Source: Lachnospiraceae bacterium
GTDB lineage: Bacteria > Bacillota > Clostridia > Lachnospirales > Lachnospiraceae
DNA length: 64,000 nucleotides
Assembly: GCA_022652545.1 (NCBI GenBank)
Contig: JALCRM010000002.1
Span: 248,001-312,000, forward strand
Direction: 5' to 3'
Shown here: in pieces, positions 42,931-52,604 of the stretch
How the letters are laid out: each line of letters starts with the position of its first letter
Position numbering within the stretch: the first letter of the stretch is position 1
Notes under the pieces: model-generated
Seen by the model: only the letters and a program-made list of their open reading frames with translations
What the model was told of the DNA's origin: nothing
Databases searched by the model: none
Position numbers and translations under genes: made by a program

Positions 42931-43742
42931 TGTTTTTCTCCTTCGTGCAGCGGATGGATGACTGCAGCTGCCCCGGCAATACCGACGGTCAGGATGATGA
43001 CGCGGAAGCCGGACGAGATGTCACGCAGAAAAGGCGCTTCCGTGAAGATCCATGAGGCGGCCATCGAAACGGCCACGAGTCCCGTCATGAAGCGGCTCTT
43101 GCGCATGGGCGGGATGATGATGGCGAGGAACATCCCGTAAAGGGAGACACTCAGGGCACTGGAAAGCCGCAGCGGCAGGATGCTGCCGACGAGGATGCCC
43201 CCGGCCGTCGCAAAGTCCCAGCCAATGCCGGCCACGAGAAGTGCACCGTAGGAGTAGGCAGGATTGAGCATGCCCGGCACGGCGGAAGAGATGCCGAAGA
43301 TCTCATCTGTAATGCAGATCGCAAGCAGAAAACGCTGCCACAGGGGAGTGTCGGGCTTCAGCTTCTGCGAAAGGGAACAACTCATCAGAAAATAGCGCAG
43401 ATTGATGACCAGGGTAGTGCAGACCATTTCCACGATGCCTGCACCGGAACCGATCAGCAGAATGGCTGCGTATTCGCCGGCCGAGGCCCGCATGCCGAGG
43501 GACATGAGATAGCCCTGCAGGGCGGTGAAGCCGGCATTTCTGGCGGCGATCCCCAGTGTGAAGGCGACGGCAGCGTAGCCGAGCGCGATCGGGATGCCGT
43601 CGACGAGGCCTCTGCGGAACCAGGCACGGCTGTCGCTGTAGTCGGGGGTTCGCGAAAAGACGCGGGTCTTTCCGCTTTTTTCAGTATCCGTATGCGGTTT
43701 TCTGCCTTGTTCCGGTTCCGGCCGGGATGCCTGATCATTCAT
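42927..43742 (-). CDS. azlC: Branched-chain amino acid exporter large subunit AzlC
   Basis: The 271-residue membrane protein carries AzlC features: LVDGIPIALGYAAVAFTLGI near residue 50 and SLGMRASAGEYAAILLIGSG, then ICITDEIFGIS. The first roughly 40 residues are hydrophilic, longer than usual for the family. ATG 43742 is chosen because a likely extended -10 promoter lies at 43795-43803, inside the longer open frame. The ribosome binding site is weak. It is divergent from the small hydrolase gene at 43862. Confidence 0.92.
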   Translation of the reverse strand: MNDQASRPEPEQGRKPHTDTEKSGKTRVFSRTPDYSDSRAWFRRGLVDGIPIALGYAAVAFTLGIAARNAGFTALQGYLMSLGMRASAGEYAAILLIGSGAGIVEMVCTTLVINLRYFLMSCSLSQKLKPDTPLWQRFLLAICITDEIFGISSAVPGMLNPAYSYGALLVAGIGWDFATAGGILVGSILPLRLSSALSVSLYGMFLAIIIPPMRKSRFMTGLVAVSMAASWIFTEAPFLRDISSGFRVIILTVGIAGAAAVIHPLHEGEKQ

Positions 43743-43794
43743 GGTTTGTAAAAATCCGCCTTTAAAGTATATACTACTGTAGTGCCGGCGGTTC

Positions 43795-43803
43795 ATTATA
43801 GCA
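43795..43803 (-). promoter_or_regulatory. Extended -10 promoter of azlCD
   Basis: On the minus strand the bases read TGCTATAAT, a perfect extended -10 element, about 53 bases upstream of the azlC start. The corresponding -35 region has no good match, as expected for extended -10 promoters. Confidence 0.55.
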
Positions 43804-43861
43804 TAATCCGGCCGGAGAACAGAAGCTGCGGAGCAGTTTCGCAGCACAGAGGAATCGTACA

Positions 43862-44428
43862 TTGAACAAAACAGCGATCATTTTCCCGGGTATCGGCTAC
43901 ACCTGCAAACGCCCGCTGCTCAGCTACACAGCATCCATGGCGGGGGAGCACGGATACACGGTCATACGTCTCGACTACGGCGAGGATATCCATTCCCTGA
44001 AGTGCCGTGACGCATCTGCCATGGAGGCGGTTGCGGACAAGGGTGTGGAACGTGCCCTGTCGGTGCTTGAGAAGCAGGATCTTTCGGAATGCGGGGACAT
44101 TCTGATGATCTCGAAGAGCGTCGGAACGGTCATTGCGGTGCGTACGGCGCAGAAGCTCGGAATCGCGGACAAAACAAGACATTTCATGATCACGCCGATC
44201 CCTGCGACGCTCCCCTGCATTGCAGGGACGGACTGTGTTTTTGTGTCCGGTACGGGAGATCCTTATATCACTGCGGATGAAGTACGGCGTGCGGCCGCGG
44301 AGAATCCGGACAAAGTCCTGCGGCTCTTTGAGGGCTGCAATCATTCGCTGGAGCAGGAAGGCCATACGCTGGCCAATCTGCACAATCTGGAAGTGGTCGT
44401 GCGGCTGCTGGAACAGCAGCTGCGCTGA
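43862..44428 (+). CDS. Small alpha/beta-hydrolase
   Basis: The 188-residue protein has an alpha/beta-hydrolase core. FPGIGYTCKRPLLSY begins the fold. ILMISKSVGTVIA contains a nucleophile-elbow-like SKSVGT, where the Ser replaces the usual first Gly (GxSxG to SxSxG). FEGCNHSLEQEGH supplies the likely His. It starts with TTG 43862. Such short hydrolases are often annotated as thioesterase-like or dienelactone-hydrolase-like; the substrate is unknown. It precedes the epimerase gene by 52 bases. Confidence 0.78.
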   Translation: MNKTAIIFPGIGYTCKRPLLSYTASMAGEHGYTVIRLDYGEDIHSLKCRDASAMEAVADKGVERALSVLEKQDLSECGDILMISKSVGTVIAVRTAQKLGIADKTRHFMITPIPATLPCIAGTDCVFVSGTGDPYITADEVRRAAAENPDKVLRLFEGCNHSLEQEGHTLANLHNLEVVVRLLEQQLR

Positions 44429-44480
44429 AAGCGGTGCCCGGGCGCTGCGGAATATGTCAGGGACGACAAGGGAGGCCGGT

Positions 44481-45632
44481 ATGTTAAAACCGAATCTGGA
44501 ACTGAAGGACAGCACGGTGCTGGTAACGGGGGCAGCAGGATTTATCGGGGCTAATTTCATCCTGCGCCTGCTTCGGGAAGAGCAGGGGATCCACGTGGTC
44601 GGGATCGACAATATGAACGATTACTATGACGTGACCATCAAGGAATACAGGCTGCGTCAGATTGCGGAATGCGCGGCGGACAGGGCGGGAGACCGCTGCA
44701 GTTTTGAATTCGTAAAGGGAGATATTTCCGACAGGGATACGATCACGCAGCTGTTCGGGAGATGCCGCCCGGACGCGGTCGTCAGCTTTGCGGCGCAGGC
44801 GGGCGTACGGTATTCCATCCTGCATCCGGATGAATATATCACGTCCAACGTCATCGGCTTTTACAATATCCTGGAAGCCTGCAGACATTCGTATGACGGC
44901 GGGGCGGCGGGCGTAAAACACCTGGTATACGCTTCCAGCTCCTCCATATACGGAGCCGGGAAAAAGGTACCGTATTCGACAGAGGACAAGGTCGACGACC
45001 CGGTCTCTCTTTATGCGGCGACCAAAAAATCCGATGAGCTTATGGCGCACGCATACAGCAAACTGTATAACATTCCTTCCACAGGCCTGCGCTTTTTTAC
45101 AGTATACGGGCCGGCCGGAAGGCCGGACATGGCCTATTTCGGCTTTACGGACAAACTGAGGGCGGGAAAGAAGATCTCGATCTTCAACTACGGAAACTGC
45201 CGGCGCGATTTTACTTATGTCGACGATGTCACGGAAGGTATTTTGCGCGTTTTGAAATGCGCACCGGAGCGAAAGACCGGGGAAGACGGACTGCCGGAGG
45301 CACCGTACCGCATATACAATATCGGCAACAGCCATCCGGAGAACCTGCTGGAATTTGTGGACATCCTGCAGCAGGAGCTGGTACGTGCAGGTGTGCTGTC
45401 TGCGGATTTTGACTTTGCGGCGCACAGGGAACTGGTTCCGATGCAGCCGGGCGACGTGCCCGTGACCTACGCGGATACCGATCCTCTGCAGCGCGATTTC
45501 GGCTTCCGGCCTTCGACCCCGCTGCGTAGCGGTCTGCGTAGCTTTGCCGAATGGTATGCGGACTTTTACAGCGCGAAGGGTGAACTCCAGGCCCGGCAGC
45601 CGGAGTCATCCAGCAGCTCGACGCGGAGATAG
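44481..45632 (+). CDS. UDP-glucuronate 4-epimerase-like NAD-dependent epimerase
   Basis: The 383-residue extended short-chain dehydrogenase has the NAD-binding G17-AAGFIG motif and the catalytic Tyr and Lys in YAATKKS, with the Ser cluster YASSSSIYG. The segment GIDNMNDYYDVTIKEYRL and GRPDMAYFGFTDKL are characteristic of UDP-glucuronate 4-epimerases. The product UDP-galacturonate would feed capsule or cell-surface polysaccharide. AGGGAGG precedes ATG 44481. The final 67 bases overlap the end of the convergent PHP gene, so the 3' end is shared on opposite strands. Confidence 0.9.
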   Translation: MLKPNLELKDSTVLVTGAAGFIGANFILRLLREEQGIHVVGIDNMNDYYDVTIKEYRLRQIAECAADRAGDRCSFEFVKGDISDRDTITQLFGRCRPDAVVSFAAQAGVRYSILHPDEYITSNVIGFYNILEACRHSYDGGAAGVKHLVYASSSSIYGAGKKVPYSTEDKVDDPVSLYAATKKSDELMAHAYSKLYNIPSTGLRFFTVYGPAGRPDMAYFGFTDKLRAGKKISIFNYGNCRRDFTYVDDVTEGILRVLKCAPERKTGEDGLPEAPYRIYNIGNSHPENLLEFVDILQQELVRAGVLSADFDFAAHRELVPMQPGDVPVTYADTDPLQRDFGFRPSTPLRSGLRSFAEWYADFYSAKGELQARQPESSSSSTRR

Positions 45633-46459
45633 CGCTCCGAAGGAGAAATATGATAGTCCACGTGCCCTGCAGCACCTGACATCACGCGTTCGGCGGGCCA
45701 GGGCACATTGCTGTAAAATACGACAGTCTTTACATCTTCTGAAAATTCCACGTGTACGATCCCGCACGCAATATCCAGCGTGAGGGCTTTGAACCGAGGC
45801 CCCTGGCTTGCATAGAAGGCACCGCTGCGCAGTGCGCCGACAATGTCGTCGCGCGTGCACGCGGCTGCATTCACCATAACAAAAGAACGGCACTGTTCTC
45901 CGGTGTAGGTGTGGGAATCGTCGCCTGCGACCGCCGGCACCAGCGTGCCGCCGGAAGCCCAGATATCGAACCATACGGAGGAGTCTGCGCGCTCACCGTT
46001 CCAGGGCAGGCCGGACACCGTGTTGTAGATCTCCGCTCCGCTGATCCCTTTGACACAGGTAATGCCTGCCGGATCCATAACGGACCAGGAGGGATGGCAG
46101 AGGATCGCGACGCCGTCGGCATCCAGCACCGTCTGTACCAGTTCCTGCGGACTCGGAGAATGGTTTTGCTGATAATCGGCGGCAGAGGCACGGGTCATGC
46201 CGATGCCGAGTATGTGGTACACCGGGTTCTGCGCGCCGTCCCCCGTATCCCATTCGACGCCCGGCAGCACAAGCATTCTGCCCTGCTCCCCGGCTTCGGA
46301 CGGCTTGCGGTGGTCCGTTACGGCGACGAAATCATAGCCGTGCGACTCATATTCGCGCAGGGCGGCCTCGTAGTCGAGATGCCCGTCCGAGCGTGTCGTA
46401 TGCATGTGCAGATTGCCTTTGTACCAGTTGTTTCCTTCGGGTAAAATATACTGCTGCAA
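45566..46459 (-). CDS. PHP-domain metal-dependent hydrolase (CehA/McbA-like)
   Basis: The 297-residue protein has the PHP metal-site motifs in order: GNLHMHTTRSDGHL (HxH), FVAVTDHRKP, a Glu in LVLPGVEWD, ILCHPSWS and AGDDSHTYTG. PHP proteins hydrolyse phosphoester bonds; related CehA/McbA members act on other esters or carbamates. It starts with TTG 46459, nine bases after AGGAGG; the open frame extends upstream but lacks a better start. It is a paralog of the gene at 56757-57773 but is not next to a transporter. It overlaps the epimerase gene tail to tail. Confidence 0.85.
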   Translation of the reverse strand: MQQYILPEGNNWYKGNLHMHTTRSDGHLDYEAALREYESHGYDFVAVTDHRKPSEAGEQGRMLVLPGVEWDTGDGAQNPVYHILGIGMTRASAADYQQNHSPSPQELVQTVLDADGVAILCHPSWSVMDPAGITCVKGISGAEIYNTVSGLPWNGERADSSVWFDIWASGGTLVPAVAGDDSHTYTGEQCRSFVMVNAAACTRDDIVGALRSGAFYASQGPRFKALTLDIACGIVHVEFSEDVKTVVFYSNVPWPAERVMSGAAGHVDYHISPSERYLRVELLDDSGCRAWSSPFAL

Positions 46460-46614
46460 GATAAATGACCTCCTGTGCCGTTTGTGTAGTATTGGATACG
46501 GATGGAACAAGCATAACACAAAGGGACGGAGATGAAAAAGCGGAACGGCAGGTTTCAGGTTTCCATTTTTTTTACGGACTGTTACCTGATGCCAGGAACT
46601 GCCGGACCATATCT

Positions 46615-47379
46615 TCATGAATCATTGTTTGCTTTATTTTGATTACGGTATTCGCTCGGACTGATACCCGTCTGCATATTAAAGACCCGGCTGAAATAAA
46701 ACTGATCGGTATATCCGACCATCTGCGCGATCGTGTTCATATCGTAGTTGCTGGAGATCAGCAACCTTTTGGCTTCATTAATGCGCAGCATTGTCACGAA
46801 ATGGATAGGTGTCATTTTTCGCTCTTTTTTGTACAGACGGCTCAGATAGTCCGGTGTGAGTCCCAAGGAGTCTGCAATTTCTCCGATGGAAATATTTTTA
46901 CCATAATTGTTGCGGAGAAAAGTTTCGATATAATCTGCGATTTCTTCCCTGTTCATTTCGGAGGAAAGATGATTGTCCTTTTGCAAAGAGGCATCCGCCG
47001 CTTCGATCTCCGCGGCAATATGGCACAGGGAGCTTCTTAGTTCTGAAAGATCCAGTGGTTTTAACAGGAAAGCGGATACACCGTACTGAATTGCCTGTTT
47101 TGCAAAATTGAATTCATCATAGCCGCTGATAATGATGATTTTTATTTGCGGGTATGCAAAGTGGAGCTCTTTTGAGAGCATCAGTCCATCCATCACAGGC
47201 ATTTTTATATCGGTGAGGACGATCTGAGGATTTGTTTCGTCTATCAGGGTAAGGGCTTTTTCACCGTCCTCAGCTCGTCCGCAGTACTGCAGAGGCAGAG
47301 AAAGAGATTCGATTTTATTGTAAACATTCTGAGAGATCAGGTCCTCATCCTCCACAATGATATAGCGGTATTTGTTCAT
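46615..47379 (-). CDS. YesN-type response regulator (receiver plus AraC DNA-binding domain)
   Basis: The 254-residue protein has a receiver domain with phosphoacceptor D57 (IVLTDIKMPVMDG), the acidic pair VEDED at the N-terminus and Lys in FLLKPLDLS. A C-terminal AraC-type double helix-turn-helix follows (ISIGEIADSLGLTPDYLSRL, then MVGYTDQFYFSRVFN). Its start overlaps the stop of the sensor kinase gene by four bases. It most likely activates the divergent sugar ABC operon at 49393. The 155-base gap after it (46460-46614) shows no convincing terminator. Confidence 0.94.
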   Translation of the reverse strand: MNKYRYIIVEDEDLISQNVYNKIESLSLPLQYCGRAEDGEKALTLIDETNPQIVLTDIKMPVMDGLMLSKELHFAYPQIKIIIISGYDEFNFAKQAIQYGVSAFLLKPLDLSELRSSLCHIAAEIEAADASLQKDNHLSSEMNREEIADYIETFLRNNYGKNISIGEIADSLGLTPDYLSRLYKKERKMTPIHFVTMLRINEAKRLLISSNYDMNTIAQMVGYTDQFYFSRVFNMQTGISPSEYRNQNKANNDS

Positions 47380-49199
47380 ATATGTTTTTCCTCCACAAAG
47401 GCCGGCCGGAAAGGTATCTTGATTACGATCCTGGCGCCGGCATTCTGGCAGCCGGTCGGAAGTATTTCAGCTGCCTCACCATACATAAACAGCAGTCGGA
47501 GATATACACTTTTCAATCCCAGTCCGCCGATCTTCAGAGAATACAGATCCTTTGTCTTTTTGATCTGATGCAGTTCTTCCTGCAGTTTTTTCATAGATTC
47601 TTCTGTGAACCCTACTCCGTTGTCACTGACTGAAAGGAAACAGAACGCGCCTTTTACTTCGCAGGAGATATCGATTATCCATGGCGGAGAGTTATGAAAG
47701 GCGTATTTAAGAGAGTTCTCGATCAGCGGCTGGAGCGTGAGTTTAGGTATTACCGTTTTTTCTGCTTCAGGCGGTACCGAAATGGTGTAGATCAGCTTGC
47801 TTCCATAACGTGCCTTCATGCAGTCAAGGTAACAGATGGAATATTCGATCTCTTTTGCAATATCAACGTTTTCCAGCGAATCGGATGAAATGTAACGGAT
47901 GTAATGCGAAAGATTGTTGCAGTACCTTCGGATATCGTCAGTCATTCCGTTTTCCGCCATGATCTCTATGTTTGTTAGACTGTTGTATAGAAAATGCGGC
48001 TTCAGCATTGACTGTGTAGCAAACAGTTTCGCTTTCGTCTCCTCGGCTTTGGCATTTAATACGGAGACTGAGGAAGACTTCAGCGAGAGATACATCCCGT
48101 TGTAGATCCGGATCAGCGCATCCAATTCATCTGTAGTAGAAAGATCCTGGTCAATCAGGAGGGAATCATCGGAATCCAGCACCTTCTCCAGACTCAGGTT
48201 TTCAAGCTGATTTTTCAGTGAATTCAACGGGTACAATAATTTCTTTGACGTTTTATAACATAGGCCGAGCAATACTCCGAGAGAAACCAGAAGGGAAAGA
48301 ATGAAGAGCAGGAGAAAAGGATAGATCTGCCGGAGCAGGTAAGAAGTCTTTTGCGTTACAACAACATACCAGCCGGTATACTCGGTATAACTGTCAGCCA
48401 GAAAAAGCGATTGCCCATTTTCGCCCTTTACGATATGCGGTCCGCTGCCTGAAGGCCTGTCCAAAACATTCTGAAAATAAGAGGAGACAGGCAGCTGCGT
48501 TTTATAAGGGTAGATATTTTCTCCGTCTTTATTCATCACGCAGATATCAATATCCGGATACCTTGCAAGAAGATCATCGATATAGGAAAAAAAAACTTTA
48601 CAATCCTGTGATGATTCGACAAAGCCCTGCGGCTTATAGGCCGCATCGAAGTACTGTCTGTACATCGAGATGAACCAATGGTCTTTCATGTAGGAGCTGA
48701 TTTTTATAAATTCACTGTTGAGCGAAGGTCTGGAAATGTATTTTGAACCATGCAGCTTAACGGTATTCGCGAACCAGGGCTCTTCGTCTACCTGCACCGG
48801 ATGATGGATGCTATACGTTCCCCAGCCTACGATGTAATTTTTTGGAGAATATACATTGATCTGGGCCACCGTGGAATTCGGGCCGATGATCGCTCCAATA
48901 ATGCTGCTGATTGTGGAGATGCTGTTCCAGTCAGGCTTCTGCGGATCGATCCGGTCCAGACTCTCTTTCAGCTGTTTCGAGTAGATGGCATTGAGGGAAG
49001 CAGTGGAAAGCTGATCAGCCTCCTGGGCAAGATTGTTGGACACCGAGGAAGATATTGTTTCCAGGCTGTCAAGGATACGATTCTGTTCATTAAAAATGTA
49101 CACGATACAGAGCAAAGTGAAGAAGATGAACAGCAGTATGCATATGATGGATGCATATCTGGAAAAAAGCTGTCTTTGTAGGGTGTTTGTGTGTTTCAT
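47376..49199 (-). CDS. YesM-type sensor histidine kinase
   Basis: The 607-residue membrane kinase has a first helix at about residues 15-38 and a second near residue 300. These flank a large extracellular sensor domain of the Cache type. A HAMP-like linker and the His_kinase box follow, with H402 in LKPHFLYNSL, then the ATPase site (LQPLIENSLKYAF and DNGVGFT, GGLGLKSVY). ATG 49199 is chosen; a GTG/TTG extension to 49220 is possible. With the YesN regulator it should sense an external sugar or the loaded binding protein of the divergent ABC system. Confidence 0.94.
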   Translation of the reverse strand: MKHTNTLQRQLFSRYASIICILLFIFFTLLCIVYIFNEQNRILDSLETISSSVSNNLAQEADQLSTASLNAIYSKQLKESLDRIDPQKPDWNSISTISSIIGAIIGPNSTVAQINVYSPKNYIVGWGTYSIHHPVQVDEEPWFANTVKLHGSKYISRPSLNSEFIKISSYMKDHWFISMYRQYFDAAYKPQGFVESSQDCKVFFSYIDDLLARYPDIDICVMNKDGENIYPYKTQLPVSSYFQNVLDRPSGSGPHIVKGENGQSLFLADSYTEYTGWYVVVTQKTSYLLRQIYPFLLLFILSLLVSLGVLLGLCYKTSKKLLYPLNSLKNQLENLSLEKVLDSDDSLLIDQDLSTTDELDALIRIYNGMYLSLKSSSVSVLNAKAEETKAKLFATQSMLKPHFLYNSLTNIEIMAENGMTDDIRRYCNNLSHYIRYISSDSLENVDIAKEIEYSICYLDCMKARYGSKLIYTISVPPEAEKTVIPKLTLQPLIENSLKYAFHNSPPWIIDISCEVKGAFCFLSVSDNGVGFTEESMKKLQEELHQIKKTKDLYSLKIGGLGLKSVYLRLLFMYGEAAEILPTGCQNAGARIVIKIPFRPAFVEEKHI

Positions 49200-49392
49200 G
49201 ACATTCTTTCTTTCCGCCACGCAGCGACAGACCGCGGCACTACCAAAATGCCGGTCATTGAAAATGATCGACAGGCTGCAAAAAAGTCCAAAAAACGGCC
49301 GGATACGTTCATGTACTGCAGAAATGAATTTTTGTACTATACAAGCAGCGGAACAATTTATTTATAACACAATTCGCAACAAGGAGGGAAAA

Positions 49393-50784
49393 ATGAAGAG
49401 AGTTATTTTGAAGGCGACAGGCATTCTGGTCCTTGCAGCCATGCTGACCGGCTGCGGCACCACAGCTGCAACAGATACAGCAGCCACAAGTGCGGCTGCC
49501 GCTGAAAATGCGACATCAGCAGTTGCTGCGGCAACTTCCCAGGCTGCGGAGGCAGCTTCGACTGCGGAAGCGGCGAAGAAAAGCAATGTGACCATCACAT
49601 TCGGCACGCATCAGTCGGGTCTTCCGACATCTGGCGTAGTGCAGGATCTAGCAGCAGATTTTGAGAAAGAGACCGGTATCAAGGTGGATTTTCAGGTGAC
49701 GCCGGATGACCAGTGGAGAGATCTTCTGAAGACAAAGCTGGATTCCGGCGAGGCATACGATATCATGTGCGTTGATGCTGACCCCTTAAGTCTTGTGAGC
49801 AGGATCAATCCTGAACAGAATTGCGTTGATCTCAGTGATCAGGAGTGGGTCTCCAGAATGGATCCGCTTGTACTTCCGGACGTGACTGTGAACGGAAAGG
49901 TCTACGGTGTCCAATTCCCCGGGACCAGGATCTCGGCGTGTGTTTACAACAAGGATATTTATCAGAAACTGGGACTTAGCGTTCCGAAAACGTACAAAGA
50001 TTTCAAGGCAAACTGCCAGAAGATACTGGATTCCGGGATCACACCGATGTATGAGGGCTGCCAGAACGGATGGCATCAGGTGCTTCCTGTTTTTGAAACA
50101 GGATCTTACTATTCACTGTTATATGACAACCTGTATGAGAAACTAAATAAAAACGAAATGCATATCACCGATATCAAAGAGATGAAAGAGATCCTTGAGG
50201 AAATGAAGGAATGTGCAGATGCCGGATATTTCGGACAGGATTTCCTGAGTCAGACGGTCGAAGGCGGTGTGGATGCTTTCGGTACCGGAGAAGCGGCAAT
50301 GATGTATCAGTCCATGGATTTCATCGACCAGGTTGAGGAAGCCTATCCGGATATGAAGGGAAAGATGGGTATCTTCTGTCTTCCATGGGCGGATAACCAG
50401 TCCGTCAGTGTAAATCCGACCAACAACGCCTACTTTATCAACAAGAACAGCAAGTACATTGATGAGTGCAAGCAATTTCTCAATTTTCTGGCGAGACCAG
50501 AAAATCTGCAGAAGAGGCTGGATGGCGGCGGGATCACTTCCGTATGCTGGCCGGAGATCCCTTCCAAGGAAAGGCCGGAAGTACAGGAGTATATGAAGTC
50601 ACTTCCGCAGGGGCTTGTCATGCAGGTGGGAGTTTCCTACATCGACCCGCAGTGGATGGATGTCGGTAAGGATATTGATGCCATGTATTCCGGAACGATG
50701 ACGCCCGATGAAGTGTTCCAGAACATTGAGAAAAGACGCAATGAGCAGGCTGAGTTGCAGAACGATCCTGCATGGGCAAAATAG
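49393..50784 (+). CDS. Sugar ABC transporter substrate-binding lipoprotein (YesMN-linked)
   Basis: The 463-residue lipoprotein has a signal peptide ending in LTGC. A roughly 45-residue tether rich in Ala, Thr and Ser follows, then a family-1 solute-binding domain (ITFGTHQSG, LKTKLDSGEAYDIMCVDADP). AAGGAGGG lies just upstream. It is divergent from the two-component genes across a 193-base promoter region and followed by two permeases. No hydrolase is linked, so the sugar cannot be inferred. No ATPase gene is present in the operon. Confidence 0.94.
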   Translation: MKRVILKATGILVLAAMLTGCGTTAATDTAATSAAAAENATSAVAAATSQAAEAASTAEAAKKSNVTITFGTHQSGLPTSGVVQDLAADFEKETGIKVDFQVTPDDQWRDLLKTKLDSGEAYDIMCVDADPLSLVSRINPEQNCVDLSDQEWVSRMDPLVLPDVTVNGKVYGVQFPGTRISACVYNKDIYQKLGLSVPKTYKDFKANCQKILDSGITPMYEGCQNGWHQVLPVFETGSYYSLLYDNLYEKLNKNEMHITDIKEMKEILEEMKECADAGYFGQDFLSQTVEGGVDAFGTGEAAMMYQSMDFIDQVEEAYPDMKGKMGIFCLPWADNQSVSVNPTNNAYFINKNSKYIDECKQFLNFLARPENLQKRLDGGGITSVCWPEIPSKERPEVQEYMKSLPQGLVMQVGVSYIDPQWMDVGKDIDAMYSGTMTPDEVFQNIEKRRNEQAELQNDPAWAK

Positions 50785-50796
50785 CAGTTCCACAGA

Positions 50797-50827
50797 TGGC
50801 CCGGTTGTGCAAGACCGGGCCATTTTT
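50797..50827 (+). terminator. Terminator-like attenuator between binding protein and permeases
   Basis: TGGCCCGGT pairs with ACCGGGCCA over 9 bp around an 8-base loop, followed by TTTTT. Located inside the operon, it should let only part of the transcripts read into the permease genes and raise binding-protein levels. Confidence 0.88.
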
Positions 50828-50854
50828 CTGCGGTAACATGACAGAGGGAAAAAC

Positions 50855-51742
50855 ATGAATCTCAATAAACGATATCCGTCTTATATGGCAGCGGGCGCAT
50901 TTGTGCTTTTTGCAGTTCTGGTCTTCTTTCCGGGGATCCTTGGTATTTTCTATTCTTTCACAAACTGGAACAGTTATTCTTCGGACATTCGTTTTGTCGG
51001 CATGAAAAACTATGCTAAGGCTTTCAGCAATACAGAAGGATATACAGGCTATATTATCAATACGCTGCTTTTTACACTGTTTACAACATTGCTTAAAACC
51101 ATACTCGGGATACTCCTGGCGCTGCTATTTAACGGCACCTGGGTCAGGGGAAATCACGTCCATAGGATGATCATTTTTTCTCCGCAGGTCATGTCTTATC
51201 TGATTGTCGGACTGGTCTTTAAAAGCCTGCTGAACCCTTCGCACGGGTTTGTAAATGTTTTTCTAAAATGGTGCGGTCTTGGATTTCTTGCACAGAGCTG
51301 GCTTTCCAAACCGGGCCTGGCATTTGCTTCAGTCGTTCTTGTGGACACATGGAAAGGCGTCGGCTACATTATGATGGTAGTACTCGCCGGACTACAGGTG
51401 ATCTCAACATCCTATTATGAGGCGGCATCCATGGATGGCGCTTCCTTCTGGCAGCAGACAAGATACATTACCATGCCGCTTCTTGCGCCGGTTCTGATCA
51501 ATGTCACCGTACTGAACCTCACTTATGGTTTCCGCGTTTTTGACATAATCTATTCGCTAACGCATGGGGGACCCGGGCATGCGACGGAAGTACTGAATAC
51601 AGCAGTTTACGCTGAATTTGCCAAGGGAAATTATGCCATGGGGACCGCACTTTCCAGCATCCTGTTCGTTTTTGTCATGTCGATATCCTATTTTCTTCTG
51701 AAAGCCATGGATGTGAAGGAGGAAGCAGATGAAAACGCGTAA
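50855..51742 (+). CDS. Sugar ABC transporter permease, MalF type
   Basis: The 295-residue permease has six predicted membrane helices (AAGAFVLFAVLVFFPGILGI first) and the EAA motif YYEAASMDGASFWQQTRYIT. Its length is the family norm, unlike the enlarged relative at 10360. It overlaps the next permease gene by 14 bases. Confidence 0.95.
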   Translation: MNLNKRYPSYMAAGAFVLFAVLVFFPGILGIFYSFTNWNSYSSDIRFVGMKNYAKAFSNTEGYTGYIINTLLFTLFTTLLKTILGILLALLFNGTWVRGNHVHRMIIFSPQVMSYLIVGLVFKSLLNPSHGFVNVFLKWCGLGFLAQSWLSKPGLAFASVVLVDTWKGVGYIMMVVLAGLQVISTSYYEAASMDGASFWQQTRYITMPLLAPVLINVTVLNLTYGFRVFDIIYSLTHGGPGHATEVLNTAVYAEFAKGNYAMGTALSSILFVFVMSISYFLLKAMDVKEEADENA

Positions 51743-52553
51743 GATTTTTACCCGCATATTGCTGAATCTGGTCACGATCCTGTTGAGCCTGATATTTGTC
51801 ACGCCGATGCTGGTGATCTTTATCAATTCTTTCAAGTCAGCTTCGGAGTCAAATACAATGTCCCTGAAACTGCCTTCAAAGTGGATACTGGATAACTATT
51901 TTATCGTGGCGGAGAGAGGGAAGATCACGGTGTCGCTGATGAACAGTCTTCTTTATGCAGTGTGCAGCGCGGCACTGATCCTCATCCTTGTCGCAATGGC
52001 AGCCTTTGTACTTTCAAGGAACAGATCGCGACTGAACCGCTTTATATACTATTTCATTATCCTTGGTATTGCCATGCCGGTCAGTAATGTACCGCTGATG
52101 AAGGTCATGAAAACACTGCATATCATCAATACCCGACCGGGCATCATCCTGTTATATGCAGCGATCAATATTCCGATCAGTCTGTTCATTGTGTTCGGCT
52201 TTGTGGGTTCCATTCCCAAGGACATCGACGAGGCAGCCATTCTGGACGGCTGTACTCCTATGCAGCTGTTTACCAATATCATCCTGCACATGCTGAAACC
52301 GGCGCTGGTGACGATCTTTGTGCTGAACGTGATGGGTGTCTGGAATGATTTTACAATGCCCCTGTATTATTTGGATCGGTCTGACAAATGGCCAATGACA
52401 CTGGCTGTCTACAACTTTTTTGGGATGTATGAACGGCAGTACAACCTGGTCAGTGCGGACATCGTCCTTACGATGTGCCCGGTACTGCTCATCTTCATCC
52501 TGGGTCAGAAATACATAGTTGGAGGGATATCCGCCGGTGCAGTCAAGGGGTGA
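51729..52553 (+). CDS. Sugar ABC transporter permease, MalG type
   Basis: The 274-residue permease has six helices, the EAA motif DIDEAAILDGCTPMQLFTNI and the usual C-terminal ending GQKYIVGGISAGAVKG. GAGGAAG precedes the ATG inside the upstream gene. It is the last intact gene of the YesMN-linked transport operon; an AraC remnant follows. Confidence 0.95.
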   Translation: MKTRKIFTRILLNLVTILLSLIFVTPMLVIFINSFKSASESNTMSLKLPSKWILDNYFIVAERGKITVSLMNSLLYAVCSAALILILVAMAAFVLSRNRSRLNRFIYYFIILGIAMPVSNVPLMKVMKTLHIINTRPGIILLYAAINIPISLFIVFGFVGSIPKDIDEAAILDGCTPMQLFTNIILHMLKPALVTIFVLNVMGVWNDFTMPLYYLDRSDKWPMTLAVYNFFGMYERQYNLVSADIVLTMCPVLLIFILGQKYIVGGISAGAVKG

Positions 52554-52604
52554 TTTGGGAAGGCTCGTGAAAATTTCGGTCCGCGCCGGCAGTTCCGAAG
52601 AGTA

